Shown here: one piece after another, positions 47,569-57,763 of the stretch
How the letters are laid out: the number at the start of each line of letters is the position of its first letter
How positions within the stretch are numbered: the stretch's first letter is position 1
Source: Schizochytrium sp. TIO01
Taxonomy: Eukaryota; Sar; Bigyra; Thraustochytrida; Thraustochytriidae
Reading direction: 5' to 3'
DNA length: 64,000 nucleotides
Assembly: GCA_004764695.1 (NCBI GenBank)
Contig: SMSO01000031.1
Span: forward strand, 1,721,048-1,785,047
Notes under the pieces: model-generated
The model's input: only the letters and a program-made list of their open reading frames with translations
Database searches by the model: none
What the model was told of the DNA's origin: nothing
Translations under genes and position numbers: made by a program

Positions 47569-49304
47569 TTAAAAGTCGAAATGCTGACCTCGAGTTCCGC
47601 GGTAACCTGCTGCACTCACATTTTCCTTACCTGAGTGACCACGGCAGAACCGGTCGTACATGAATACAGTAAAGATCATGAAGATCATGACCACGAGAAG
47701 AATCATCAGTGCAGCCATGGCAGGGTAATCCTGAAAGAGGTTGCCTGTAAAGTTTGAATCTGTTACATCTGCACCCTGATAGTCGCCGATACTCATAGAC
47801 TCAGAGATAGTAAAGTACATCGTGTCAATCTTTGTGTTGTCACCCGTAAATACACGACTTCCACAGCTTCCAAGTACTGCAGTGACCTGAATATCCATGA
47901 TGAGGTATGGACGATCGTATTGGTCAGGAAACCACACACTGGGGTTAAAACGCACAAAGTCGACGTTCGCTGAGTCGGCATCGCCAACTTCTGTTGTGGA
48001 CAACCCACATACTTCGTTCGTTACATTAGAATCGAGAACTTCACCATCATTATTCAATGCATTATTACGGCCATGACTAAAGAATGTTTGGCAACGATCG
48101 TCTGAAGTATTATATACATAATATGAACAAAAGATGGGATCTGTGTAGTAGTCGCTAGACTTATCCTTCATGTTGGTAACCTTTTGTCCAGCATTGATGG
48201 ATACTTGTGCAACCACATCGTTAGATCCAGTAGGCTCACGGAGAGTTACAAGAAGATTCTTGACGGAGACTTCCATGCTTGAAAAAAGTGAGTCCGCTCT
48301 CCGGCTCCCACACGAACAATGACATCTCTTAGTAGGCTTAAATCTGTATCATCCCGTGAGTAGTTTGTCCAATTTGCTGCCACGCCAGAATCAAAATTCT
48401 GAATCTTGATTGTCGGTGGGAAAATACTTGAAACATCTGTCAATGACAAGATGTTATCTCCACCCACACAAACGGAAGTATCAAACTCCATGTTTTCTAG
48501 ATTGGTGTACAGCTCTTCAGCACCATGGACGACGTAAAATAGACTGCTACCGACATACTCTGTAAATTCAAGATCGTCAATATAGCGTTCTTCGTTGCGA
48601 GATAGCACACATTTGTTGGAGGCCGAGAGTTCTACATTTTCACATGTTCTCGTATGCAAAAGATGTTGACATGTTGTCATATTGATCATGTTGGTAGCGT
48701 CATAAGTTGTGGTACAAGACTGAACAGGCTGAGGGTCCTTGGCTGTGATATCGTGACCAAAGAACAACTTGGAACCACCCAGTGTGGGGTACACATCTTC
48801 TGTGTTGACCTGGATGTTGTCTCCGATTGACTTGGTCTGAACAATAGCCTTAATGTAGGTTTGGGGAACAACATAGTCTTCGGTTGGTGCACAACGCTCA
48901 ACGGTTACGGAAATGACGTCTTCTGAGTAGTATGTGAACTGCTCTGCACTTTCGTTGTCAATCTCTACACTCGTTGTGTACGTTAGTTCAGTACTCGCAT
49001 CCTCTTCTTGGAAATAAAAGCATGTAGCGTCGGTGTTTTCCACCAATGGATTAATAGTCGTATAGGCAAACAGCTTTGAGCCATCATTGTAGAAAGACTT
49101 TGAACACTGTTTCAACTTTTCATGAGAGATTCTATAAAGATAAGTGGCAGTGTCGAAGTAGGCCGGCTCATCAGGTACTGTAAAGTTTGTATCATAGGTG
49201 AGTGTACAATTTTCAGAATCACCATTCAAATACAGATTCTCGAAGCAGGTGCTATAGCAACGAATCATTGCTGGTCCAAACATTAGTGACTTTACATCAT
49301 CCAT
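47569..49304 (-). pseudogene. Cysteine-rich type I-like membrane glycoprotein with one frameshift
   Basis: Two frames, 49304-48246 (352 codons, ATG start) and 48276-47569 (235 codons), overlap by about 30 bp. The switch falls at an A6 run on the plus strand (48282-48287; T6 in the coding strand), and a one-base length change there would connect them. The first part has many Cys and N-glycosylation sequons (NCT, NFT, NMT, NWT). The second ends with one transmembrane helix (MAALMILLVVMIFMIFTVF) and a short basic tail (MYDRFCRGHSGKENV). No signal peptide is obvious and I do not recognise the family; a viral envelope or virion membrane protein, or a host surface protein, would both fit. Either a real mutation or an assembly homopolymer error explains the break. 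Confidence 0.6.
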
Positions 49305-49880
49305 ACTCCATGATTGGTGCCGATTTCTTTAATGTCAATGATGAGCATCATGGCCCTCACAATTACTCATAACTTCTCATTTTACTTTGCACTATTATGC
49401 TAGCATATACTGAGTCCTTCTCTTGAGTGAGTTTTGACGTCGTCCAAATGTTCTTGTGAGCTTCCCAGGGGCACGCATGTGTGAATCTATAGCAGTCCCT
49501 ACGTATGCTCATCGATAGTAGTTACCTAGGTACTAGGTAGTAGTAGCTTCTTTTTTTCAATCTTTCTGGCAGAATACATAGTTAGGTAGGTAGCAATATG
49601 TACCTTCAGGGTCGTGATGATTAAAGGTTTTATCTTTGTTCCTGCCTCGTTAATACTTACAAAAAAAGGCGAGTCATTATCGATTCCTCACTCCGTCACC
49701 TTGGAATCATTCTTGGCAGTGCCTATGAGATGGTAGGCAGGTTTAGATAGCTACCCAGTAAGCCAAAGCGAAAAGCTGAAAAAGCCTGAAACTTGAAGCC
49801 TGAAGCCAAAACCAAATCAAATTTGGATACGACAGGCCAAGAGTGAGGGCACGCACTAGCAGAAGTACAGGTTCGCGAAG
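49305..49880. other. Intergenic; right edge of the virus-like block
   Basis: Separates the AT-richer virus-like genes from G/C-ending host genes. It contains short TAGGTA/CTACTA-type repeats near 49520-49545 and 49583-49596, a motif also seen in host spacers (28330, 52080), and should hold the glyoxalase promoter. No terminal repeat was seen. Confidence 0.45.
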
Positions 49881-50854
49881 ATGGCGACGTACCCAGAGAT
49901 GGCCACCATGAAGACTCCCTATGATGAGCAGACAGTCAAGGAGCTGCAGGCTCTCAACCCGACCTGGCAACACAGCATGATCCGCTGCAAGGACCCCAAG
50001 GTCTCGGTTGAGTTTTACAAGCAGCATTTTGGATGCACTCTCGTCAACGAGTACCACTTCCCAGAGCACAAGTTCTCGCTCTACTTTCTTGCTACACTCC
50101 CTGCAGATCTCGAGAAGCAGTGCCCTGCTCCTGGCACTCCTGAGGCTCATAAGTTTCTTTTTGACTGCCGCAAGGGTCTGGCTATGCTCGAGCTCACCCA
50201 CAACCACGGCTCTGAGAACGAGACAGATCTCCCCCTTCGTGATGTGGCAGAACGCCCTCAAATGTTTCACGATGGCAACTCTGATCCTCGCGGGTTTGGC
50301 CACATTGCCTTCAACACGAATGACGTTTATGCCGCCGCTGAAAAGCTCGAGCAGAACGGTGTTCCCTTCAAGAAGCGCCCTGATGAAGGACGCATGAAGG
50401 GCATTGCCTTCTGCCTTGACCCGGACGGCTTTTGGATTGAGCTTGTTCCTGCCCAGCGCGAGGTTGAGGCTGACCGCTACAACCTGAGCCAGACTATGAT
50501 TCGTATTACGGACCCCAACCTGAGCATTCCGTTCTACCGCGATCTTTTTGGCATGGAAGTTGTGCGTGAGTCTCACTATGACAAGGATAAGGGCGACTTT
50601 TCTCTATTCTTTCTCGCCACGCAGACTGAAGAGCTCGAGAAGCTCAAGGCCTCAGGCTGTGAAGCCATTACCAAGACTCTCTGGGACCCCTGCCTTGAGC
50701 TCACATGGAACCATGGTACTGAGAACGAGGAGGGCCCTCAGTACCACAACGGCAACGACACTGAGTTCAACGGCAAGTCTGCCCCCAAGGGTTTCGGCCA
50801 CCTCGCTTTCCTGTAAGTTTTGTATCATTGATTGTACTATTAAAAGCTTGTCTG

Positions 50855-50885
<31 letters not shown>

Positions 50886-51201
50886 CTTTTCGTACAGCGT
50901 GCCACATTACTACGTCATGAGCACAGCCCTAATGTGCTAATTTGTCACGATTTACTAACGGTACACCCCAACAAACCTTTGCTGTCTTTTGTTTTTTTGT
51001 ATTTTCATATATAGTCTCGACGACGTGGAGAAGTGCTGTGACATTCTTGCCGAGCTTAACGTCCCCTTTGTGCAAAAGACCCAAGACGGACTCTTCCGTA
51101 AGGTCGCTTTCGTCAAGGACCCTACTGGCTACTGGATCGAGCTTATCCAGCGTGACCTCCCCGCGGAGATCCTCATGGGTCAGGCCCAGAGCAAGCAGTA
51201 A
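49881..51201 (+). CDS. GLO1: Glyoxalase I (lactoylglutathione lyase), two-domain, cytosolic copy
   Basis: Two exons, 49881-50812 and 51015-51201, donor CT|GTAAGT and acceptor ATATAG, giving 372 residues. It converts the methylglyoxal-glutathione hemithioacetal to S-lactoylglutathione. Two VOC/glyoxalase domains lie in tandem. The first carries WQHSMIRCKDPK, MLELTHNHG, GFGHIAF and DGFWIEL, and the second SQTMIRITDP, CLELTWNHG, GFGHLAF and TGYWIEL. These supply the Gln/Glu/His/Glu metal ligands for two potential active sites. The intron cuts the second domain right after GFGHLAF. There is no leader, so it is probably cytosolic. A close paralog lies 1.5 kb downstream. The intron has a (TGC)n run at 50857-50886. 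Confidence 0.95.
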
Positions 51202-52721
51202 GTCCTGTCAAGATCATTTATTTCAACCGCCTCGTGAACTAGCTTTCATTACCTCTTGTTGATTCCCAACCTAAATATAATTTACACTCTTCTTTTCTTA
51301 ATCCTCGCTTGCCATACGCTGATTGATTGCTCATGTCTGGATAGCATTAGTCGTACCTCCTCCTCCCACACGCGCACAACTCAATCGGAAAGCCACAAAG
51401 CTATATCTGCTTCCCCTAGTTTTGGTGCGATATCCCACACACCACCTCCAATTGCCAAATGCTTGGGTCATGCAGCAAACACTTTGCTCAGCGCCGTCTT
51501 CAATTATGCATATTCAACCTTCTCGTTTAAGTCACGGCAACCGATTTCACAAGCCAGGTAGTCAGGTAACCCTTGTCGCCAACTTCCTGCTTGGTGAACT
51601 CTCCTCTCTGTGTATGATCAACACATGAGTCTTTGGCCCATGCTTGAGCAGACTCCAATTACCGATGCCTTGATATAATATTAAACGGGAGCGATCATGA
51701 AGGAACATGTGCCTGGTAATTGCGAGCTCGTATGCCACTTCACGATTGCAAAAATGTACTACGTGGTGCCTGCTGCTTTTCTTGGGCGTGGTGGTAGCAA
51801 TTTGGCAACATCTTCTCTCTCTCACTGATTGGACAACCGTCCCTCGACGGAATACCCACACAGATTAAACGTCATTCATGATCAGAAGAAACGAGATGCT
51901 CGGTTCGGCAGCATGGTGGTTGTCTCGGGAACGTTCTGCCCTAGGCTGTCTACCTATGCATTCCGGGGTAGTATGCAAGATGCTCCGAGAAAACCTCTTT
52001 CCCTCACTTGATTTGTGCAAATGATAACTAAGTTTGAAAGGAGACCCTGAAATGAAAGAACCTACGGATAGAAGAGTGCCTACTGCTACTACTAAATAGC
52101 ACCTACTAACTTGTAGTAGTAGGAAGGCAGATATATTTTTATAAATTTTTATAAATTAAAAGTCGTTGAGAAGATATTTTAAGGGAAATAAAAAACTATT
52201 TCGCCTGTGACTCACTGCTTGGTTTGTCTGAGACATCTCGTCGTTCAGAGATTGAGGGGGTTTGGAGAGAATTGAGGACTCAAGAGCACGCACGCTCAAC
52301 GAGTTATGGCTATGATTCTCTTGGACGAAATCATGGCTCTGATGCCTATAGCCTAATTTCAGCCTGATGATATGCTCAATCTTTCAACGTCATGGTGAAA
52401 TATTGTTTTGATTGCAATAGCCAGCCAGTAGGTACCTATGCTTTCATAGTCCAGAAGAAGGAGAAGAAGAAGAACAGAGCTTTGTGATCTTATTTACTAA
52501 CCTCTAAGAAGTAAGAGCTAGCTAGGCACTCCTGAACATTTGACTTTCCAATCTTCCTACGGGTACTTTGATAGCGCAGATTCTCCTGCAGCACAGCAGC
52601 AAAAACGCTGTCACAAACACCAAACACCAAACACCGGAGCAACCCTTGCTTGCAGAAGTGGCACGTACATAAATAGTTTCAAGGGCTTAGCCACAGTCGT
52701 CAAACCAGGCTCGCTGCAAAA
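51202..52721. other. Spacer between the glyoxalase paralogs
   Basis: No gene found. Frames at 51256-51561 and 51323-51628 are Ser/Pro-rich with no domain. The promoter of the second glyoxalase gene must lie in the right part. Confidence 0.5.
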
Positions 52722-54163
52722 ATGTCTGCCGCTCTCCGCATGGGCCCAGCAATGGTGCGCAGAGTCGCCACCGCCGGCGTGGTGTCTCGTGTGCAACAAT
52801 CCGTGTCTCGAAACTCCGCCATGCTCCCTCAAAAAATATCTGCTCTTGGAGGTCTCCGCATGAGCACTATCCGTAGTTTCTCCATCACCTCAGATTTCAT
52901 GAACATGCAGAGTCCGTATTCAAAGGAGGATGTCCAAGCTCTTAAAGCTCTCAAGCCTGCTTGGCAACACGCCATGATCCGTGTCCGCGATCCGAAGGTA
53001 TCCGTGGAGTTTTATGAAAAGAACTTTGGCTGCAAGTTGGTCAATGTGTACCACTTCCCAAACGATAAGTTCTCATTGTATTTCCTGGCAACTGTGCCCA
53101 AGGAGCTCGAGGGCAACTTGCCGCCAATCGGGTCGCGCGAGGCACACGAGCTCACCTTCAACACCCGTGAGGGCATGGGGCTTATCGAGCTCACGCATAA
53201 CCACGGCACTGAGGATGAGACAGACCTCCCACTCAGAGATGCTGCCGGTAGGCCGCAAATGTTTCATGATGGCAACTCGGAGCCGCGGGGATTTGGTCAT
53301 ATGGCCTTTAACGTCAATGATGTTTATGGCGCTGCCTCAAAGCTCGAGCAGAACGGGGTTCCCTTCAAGAAGCGCCCTGATGAAGGTCGCATGAAGGGCA
53401 TTGCATTCTGCCTCGACCCGGATGGCTACTCCATCGAGCTTGTGCCTGCAGATCAGCAGTACGAGCCCGAGCGCTTCACGTTTAGCCAAACGATGATTCG
53501 TGTCAAGGATGCTGAGAAGTCTGTGGCATTTTACCGTGACCTCTTTGGTATGGAGCTCGTGCGTGAGTCGCACTACGACAAGGAAAAGGGCGACTTTTCC
53601 CTTTTCTTCCTGGCTAGTCCTTCCCCAGAGCTTGAAAAGCTCAAGGAGCAAGACCCAGAAACCGTCACTAAGACTAGCTGGGATCCCTGTCTCGAGCTCA
53701 CATGGAACCATGGCACCGAGGGGGAACCTGGTCCGGTCTACCACAATGGCAACGACACTGACTTCAATGGCACCTTTGCCCCTAAGGGCTTTGGTCACAC
53801 TGCATTCCTGTAAGTTTACTTTCTAACAATGCATTCCTCTGACTGTTGGTCAGCGGCTTGATCTTTGTGAGTGTCATTTATTGGTTGTACATGTTTGGGT
53901 TTTACTTTATAAACTCATCGAACTAACAGCTGATTATGGTGATGCTGGTTATTTGCCTAACTGTCTGTATATATCTTGATTATGACCACAGTGTTGATGA
54001 TATTGACAAGTTCTGTGACATTCTTGAAAAGCTGGATGTTCCTTTCGTTAAAAAGCCCAATGGTGGTGCTCTGAAGAAGATCGCTTTTGTCAAGGATCCG
54101 ACTGGGTACTGGGTGGAGATTGTACAACGTGCTATTCCGGGTAAGATCCTCGGCGTGCACTAA
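52722..54163 (+). CDS. GLO1: Glyoxalase I, two-domain, copy with mitochondrial-type leader
   Basis: Exons 52722-53809 and 53992-54163 give 419 residues. The first about 55 residues are Arg/Ser/Ala-rich without acidic residues (MSAALRMGPAMVRRVATAG...), typical of a mitochondrial presequence and absent from the upstream paralog. The two VOC domains follow with the same ligand motifs (WQHAMIRVRDPK, LIELTHNHG, GFGHMAF, DGYSIEL; SQTMIRVKD, CLELTWNHG, GFGHTAF, TGYWVEI). The second ligand Glu of the first domain sits in YSIEL rather than the usual WIEL. Intron position and phase are identical to the neighbour, so the pair arose by tandem duplication followed by retargeting. Organelle targeting is inferred from composition. 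Confidence 0.94.
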
Positions 54164-54877
54164 GTACAACCGTCTCTCCTTGAAAATATCTTGTTCACCT
54201 CTTCTCTCAGCATGAGAGAAATCAAGCAGGCCTCTTGGTCTGTGAATTTTTAGTGTTTTCAAAACCACTCAGTACGCCCTTTTTGGGGGGGGAGGGATAT
54301 CCTACTGCTTAACCCAGAAAAATAACGACTGAGCTACGCACAATATTCACTGGCGTCCTGTTCTTCACCTACAATCTTAATTTTGCTAAGAGATCCATTT
54401 GCATAGCATTTTGTAGACTTGGAAAAACATCTATATAAATTACAATATAATTTTTCCTACTGCACTATCAAATAAATCTCCTGATGCGTTGAATATATTT
54501 CCATCTTATGGCTCCACACACAATCAATAAAAATGATTGTGCAATATATATTGGATTCACTTTTACCTGTAGTGTTGCAAACATTCAAAGTTGCACAAAG
54601 TACTAAATTGAATTGATTGGGATTGAGATGACTCAATAATAGCCCTTACTACGACGACGGTTGTTTTGCCAGCAATTCTTTTTCTCTTTCCTTTTTTCTG
54701 TTTTTTTGCCATCCATAACCTCTTTCAACAGACAGCAGGCCGGCACCACGGCGCGAGCATGCGCGCACGCAGGCCTGCAGGCACGCGAGCAACGAGCTGC
54801 ACGCGCCGAGGCAGGTCGCGTGGCACGTATCAGCTCTGCTCGTGCAGGTGCTGTTAGTTCGTGAGAGAGAGAGCGCA
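54164..54877. other. Intergenic, promoter side of the Sfi1-like gene
   Basis: AT-rich to 54660, with a run of eight G at 54284-54291. A GC-rich CpG-dense segment at 54730-54860 precedes the next start codon and is probably its core promoter or leader; short Arg/Ala-rich frames there are compositional. Confidence 0.5.
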
Positions 54878-56866
54878 ATGGAGGATGTTGGCGAAGATGT
54901 AGTGTCGTCTTACTCAGCAGCGTTCATGCGTCGCAGGCATAACAGCGCACCACGGTTCGACCCAGGAATGAGAACAGGCTCCTTTGACGGGACAGGGGCT
55001 TTGTCAAGTTCTTTCCCGGCCACGCCCTCCGCAAGGCGCCCTGGCATAGCGACAGGCTCTAAACAAAACGTCAAAGCTGGTAGTGATCTCGACAGCATCA
55101 ACGATATTGATGAAAGAGGAGACGTCCATAGCAGAATCAACGATGAGAATACTCGTGTAAGCATCCAAAATGGCGTGAGCAATAATGGCTCAAGAAAATT
55201 ACAACTCATCCGACGCCGGAAACGAGATCCAATAGCATCAGGAAATATCACATCAGCAGCATCAACAAATGCTAAATCATCGCGAAGGCAGACACAACCT
55301 CGGGGAGGCATTGGGGCAGGATCAAAATCATCAAACTTGGAAGGCCGTATTGGACCTGAACATATAAAGACATCAGAGTTAGGAGGCTCGAGAAGATTAT
55401 CAGTTGCATCAGCTGGAGCACCGATGCGCTCTGTATACCCTTCACCCACCAAGAAACACCAAAGTGCAGCTCATCAACATGGTGAACTTGCAAGCAGACC
55501 AACTTCTGCATTTCAAAGAAATGTGGTGTCAAGGAATCGCCCCATTTCACCACCACCGCCCCCACCACCTCCACTACCGCATCACGATTTAGACCACCGC
55601 AACAGTACAATCCGAAACTTATCATCCAATAATCATAACGTGGAAGGAGGACGCCGCCCTGCTACGACTTCATCATTTAGGGCGCAGCGAATGCATGGAC
55701 CAAGTTATGGAGAAGTGCGTCCAGTGTCTTCAGCTGGTTTGCAACGAAGAGTCCAAGCAACACGACCAAGATCTGCTTCAGCAAGCCACGCGGTCCCAAC
55801 TCCACTTTCAGCGCAGGCGAATCCGTCTTTTGCACTTGGAGCAAAACAGTTGGATTTACAACAACCTCACAGTACAATACAGACATCGCCCATGGCTCGC
55901 ATGGCTACAGCCTCGTCAGCAGCAAGTGTTCAGTCTAACCTAGGCGTAGGGAACAATTACGCCCGAAATATCGCTTCACGTGCGAGCGAACATCGGCAAG
56001 TGACTCGAGAGCGCGGGGAAGGCGTTCTCTCGAAACGAATTCGAGATCTTGAGGAAAATTTACGAAAACATCGTGAAAATGAACACAAACTTCAGGACGT
56101 CAACCGCAGACTTCAGGAGCGCCTCGTTCTATTCCAAAGACAAAATGCAGAAAATGTTCGTATTGCAAAAGAGCGCATCACAGAACTTCAGATGCAGGTA
56201 CATCAAGCACAGCACTCTATCCAGGGCCAAGCTATGTTGTCATCTCCGACATCCCAAAGTTCTCCCAATTACCGGAAGCTGTCCCCACAAGCGAATCTTG
56301 ACGAGTCTGAAGACACAGCTTGGGTAGAGCGCCTACGAGCTGCTCGACAAATTTTCCGCCAACGCTGCTGCATTAAAAGGCGCCGCGAGCTTGCAATTAG
56401 AGTCTTTCGTGCGTGGGCTGGCGCAGTCATATTAAGGAAGATATGTGATTGTGCCCGCTTCCGGAAATCTCAAATGCTCGCACGGAAATGTTTCGCCTCT
56501 TGGGCCTCAGCAACGGTACTTGAACAAAACGAACGTCAACAACGCGCCCAAGCTCGATCGTTTCATTTGGATAAATTACGATTGCGACGGTGCTTCCAGG
56601 CATGGTCGTATGCAGCTAGTTGTCGGAGGCAACGTAGGGTGATGGTCGAAGGGCGTCTCTGCTGGCGGAGCTTTCAGGCTTGGCGAGAGCTGGTGCAAAA
56701 CATCCGGGAGCGTCGCTTACGCAACTTTTTCCAAAAATGGGTTCTTGTGTATATGCGAAGTTTGCGAAGTCGACTTCGAGCGTATGCTGTTCGAGACGCT
56801 GTTTCACATCTGACTCACACGCCTCAAGCTAATATGTACTATGGGCTTAGTGACAATGAGTACTAA
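54878..56866 (+). CDS. Sfi1-like centrin-binding repeat protein
   Basis: 662 residues, single exon. I chose ATG 54878 (MEDVGEDVVSS); the frame extends 12 codons upstream without ATG. Residues 1-380 are Ser/Arg/Pro-rich and disordered, with a PPPPPPPP run near 230. Residues about 384-450 form a coiled coil (DLEENLRKHRENEHKLQ...). Residues about 500-640 contain five short helical units with a central F-x-x-W: VFRAWAGAV, CFASWASAT, CFQAWSYAA, SFQAWRELV and FFQKWVLVY, spaced 26-33 residues. This is the Sfi1/centrin-binding signature, although repeat number is small compared with yeast or human Sfi1. Likely at the centriole/basal body, consistent with a flagellate stage; binding to centrin is inferred. 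Confidence 0.75.
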   Translation: MEDVGEDVVSSYSAAFMRRRHNSAPRFDPGMRTGSFDGTGALSSSFPATPSARRPGIATGSKQNVKAGSDLDSINDIDERGDVHSRINDENTRVSIQNGVSNNGSRKLQLIRRRKRDPIASGNITSAASTNAKSSRRQTQPRGGIGAGSKSSNLEGRIGPEHIKTSELGGSRRLSVASAGAPMRSVYPSPTKKHQSAAHQHGELASRPTSAFQRNVVSRNRPISPPPPPPPPLPHHDLDHRNSTIRNLSSNNHNVEGGRRPATTSSFRAQRMHGPSYGEVRPVSSAGLQRRVQATRPRSASASHAVPTPLSAQANPSFALGAKQLDLQQPHSTIQTSPMARMATASSAASVQSNLGVGNNYARNIASRASEHRQVTRERGEGVLSKRIRDLEENLRKHRENEHKLQDVNRRLQERLVLFQRQNAENVRIAKERITELQMQVHQAQHSIQGQAMLSSPTSQSSPNYRKLSPQANLDESEDTAWVERLRAARQIFRQRCCIKRRRELAIRVFRAWAGAVILRKICDCARFRKSQMLARKCFASWASATVLEQNERQQRAQARSFHLDKLRLRRCFQAWSYAASCRRQRRVMVEGRLCWRSFQAWRELVQNIRERRLRNFFQKWVLVYMRSLRSRLRAYAVRDAVSHLTHTPQANMYYGLSDNEY

Positions 56867-57763
56867 GTCAGATTGGCAGGTGAGAATGGCAGTCCCTTGA
56901 ATTTGATGGAATGCAAAGTTCTCTAGATTAGCTTTGAGGGCCACCAATACGAATGCATCGTTATATATTTATTTAAGTTCCCACACAGCCAGGCAAGTTT
57001 TCAATATCAAAACAGGGAGGAGGGGGTTGTTTCACCCATGGCACACAGTCAAAGGACTCTAGACAGGGTCGACAATTCCTGATGAGTATAAAACAATACC
57101 CATTCCTTCGATTTCCTTCTAGAGCAGACTACCAACTCGATTTGATTATTAGCATAGTTTCTTGACTAAGTTAGCTTTACTAGGTACTACCACACAAACT
57201 TTAAAAGATCACACGCGCTCCAAAGCTAGAAAAGGAAAAGGTAATCCAAAAAAACACACAGATTTGTCGTCTTGAAACTGCCCCCTCAAAACAAAGTTGT
57301 TGGGGTCTTTTCTTTTCTTTTCTTTTTTTAAGAACAATAGAGATCCGCGGAAGACACAGAAACACACATTACACACATTAAAGAGTAATATGGAAAGGAC
57401 AACTTTTAAAAAAGTTTTGCAACCATTTGCATGCTGATGTTGTACAACACTAATGCTGGTTTTTTGCGCCGGATAGTGCGACAGAGCGAGCACTTGGAAA
57501 AGAAAAAGAAAGGGTAAGGGCATAACCAGATAGAAGCATACTTTCCTTGTCATGCAAGATTGTAGCGACCAAGCGACAGGGTTTTATTCTTTCTTGAAAT
57601 AACATCCTTTCGGTTTGGGTGCTCTCTCTTTTCAATTAAACTTGAGCGGCTTTTTGTGTTTATTCTGTCATTTTCTTCCTCTTCCTTAAATTGCAAATTT
57701 GGCTATACACGCTCCTTTTCCTCTCAAGTTTCGATAACAGGGTTCTGTGAAGTGGCTGACATC
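56867..57763. other. Convergent intergenic region
   Basis: 3' flanks of the Sfi1-like (plus) and ABCF (minus) genes, with a (TTTTC)n run near 57308-57327. Frames here are short and lack features. Confidence 0.5.

Noticed and set aside
49743-50576. 277-codon minus-strand frame opposite the first glyoxalase gene
   Set aside because: Antisense shadow; the plus strand has two intact glyoxalase domains with a canonical intron.
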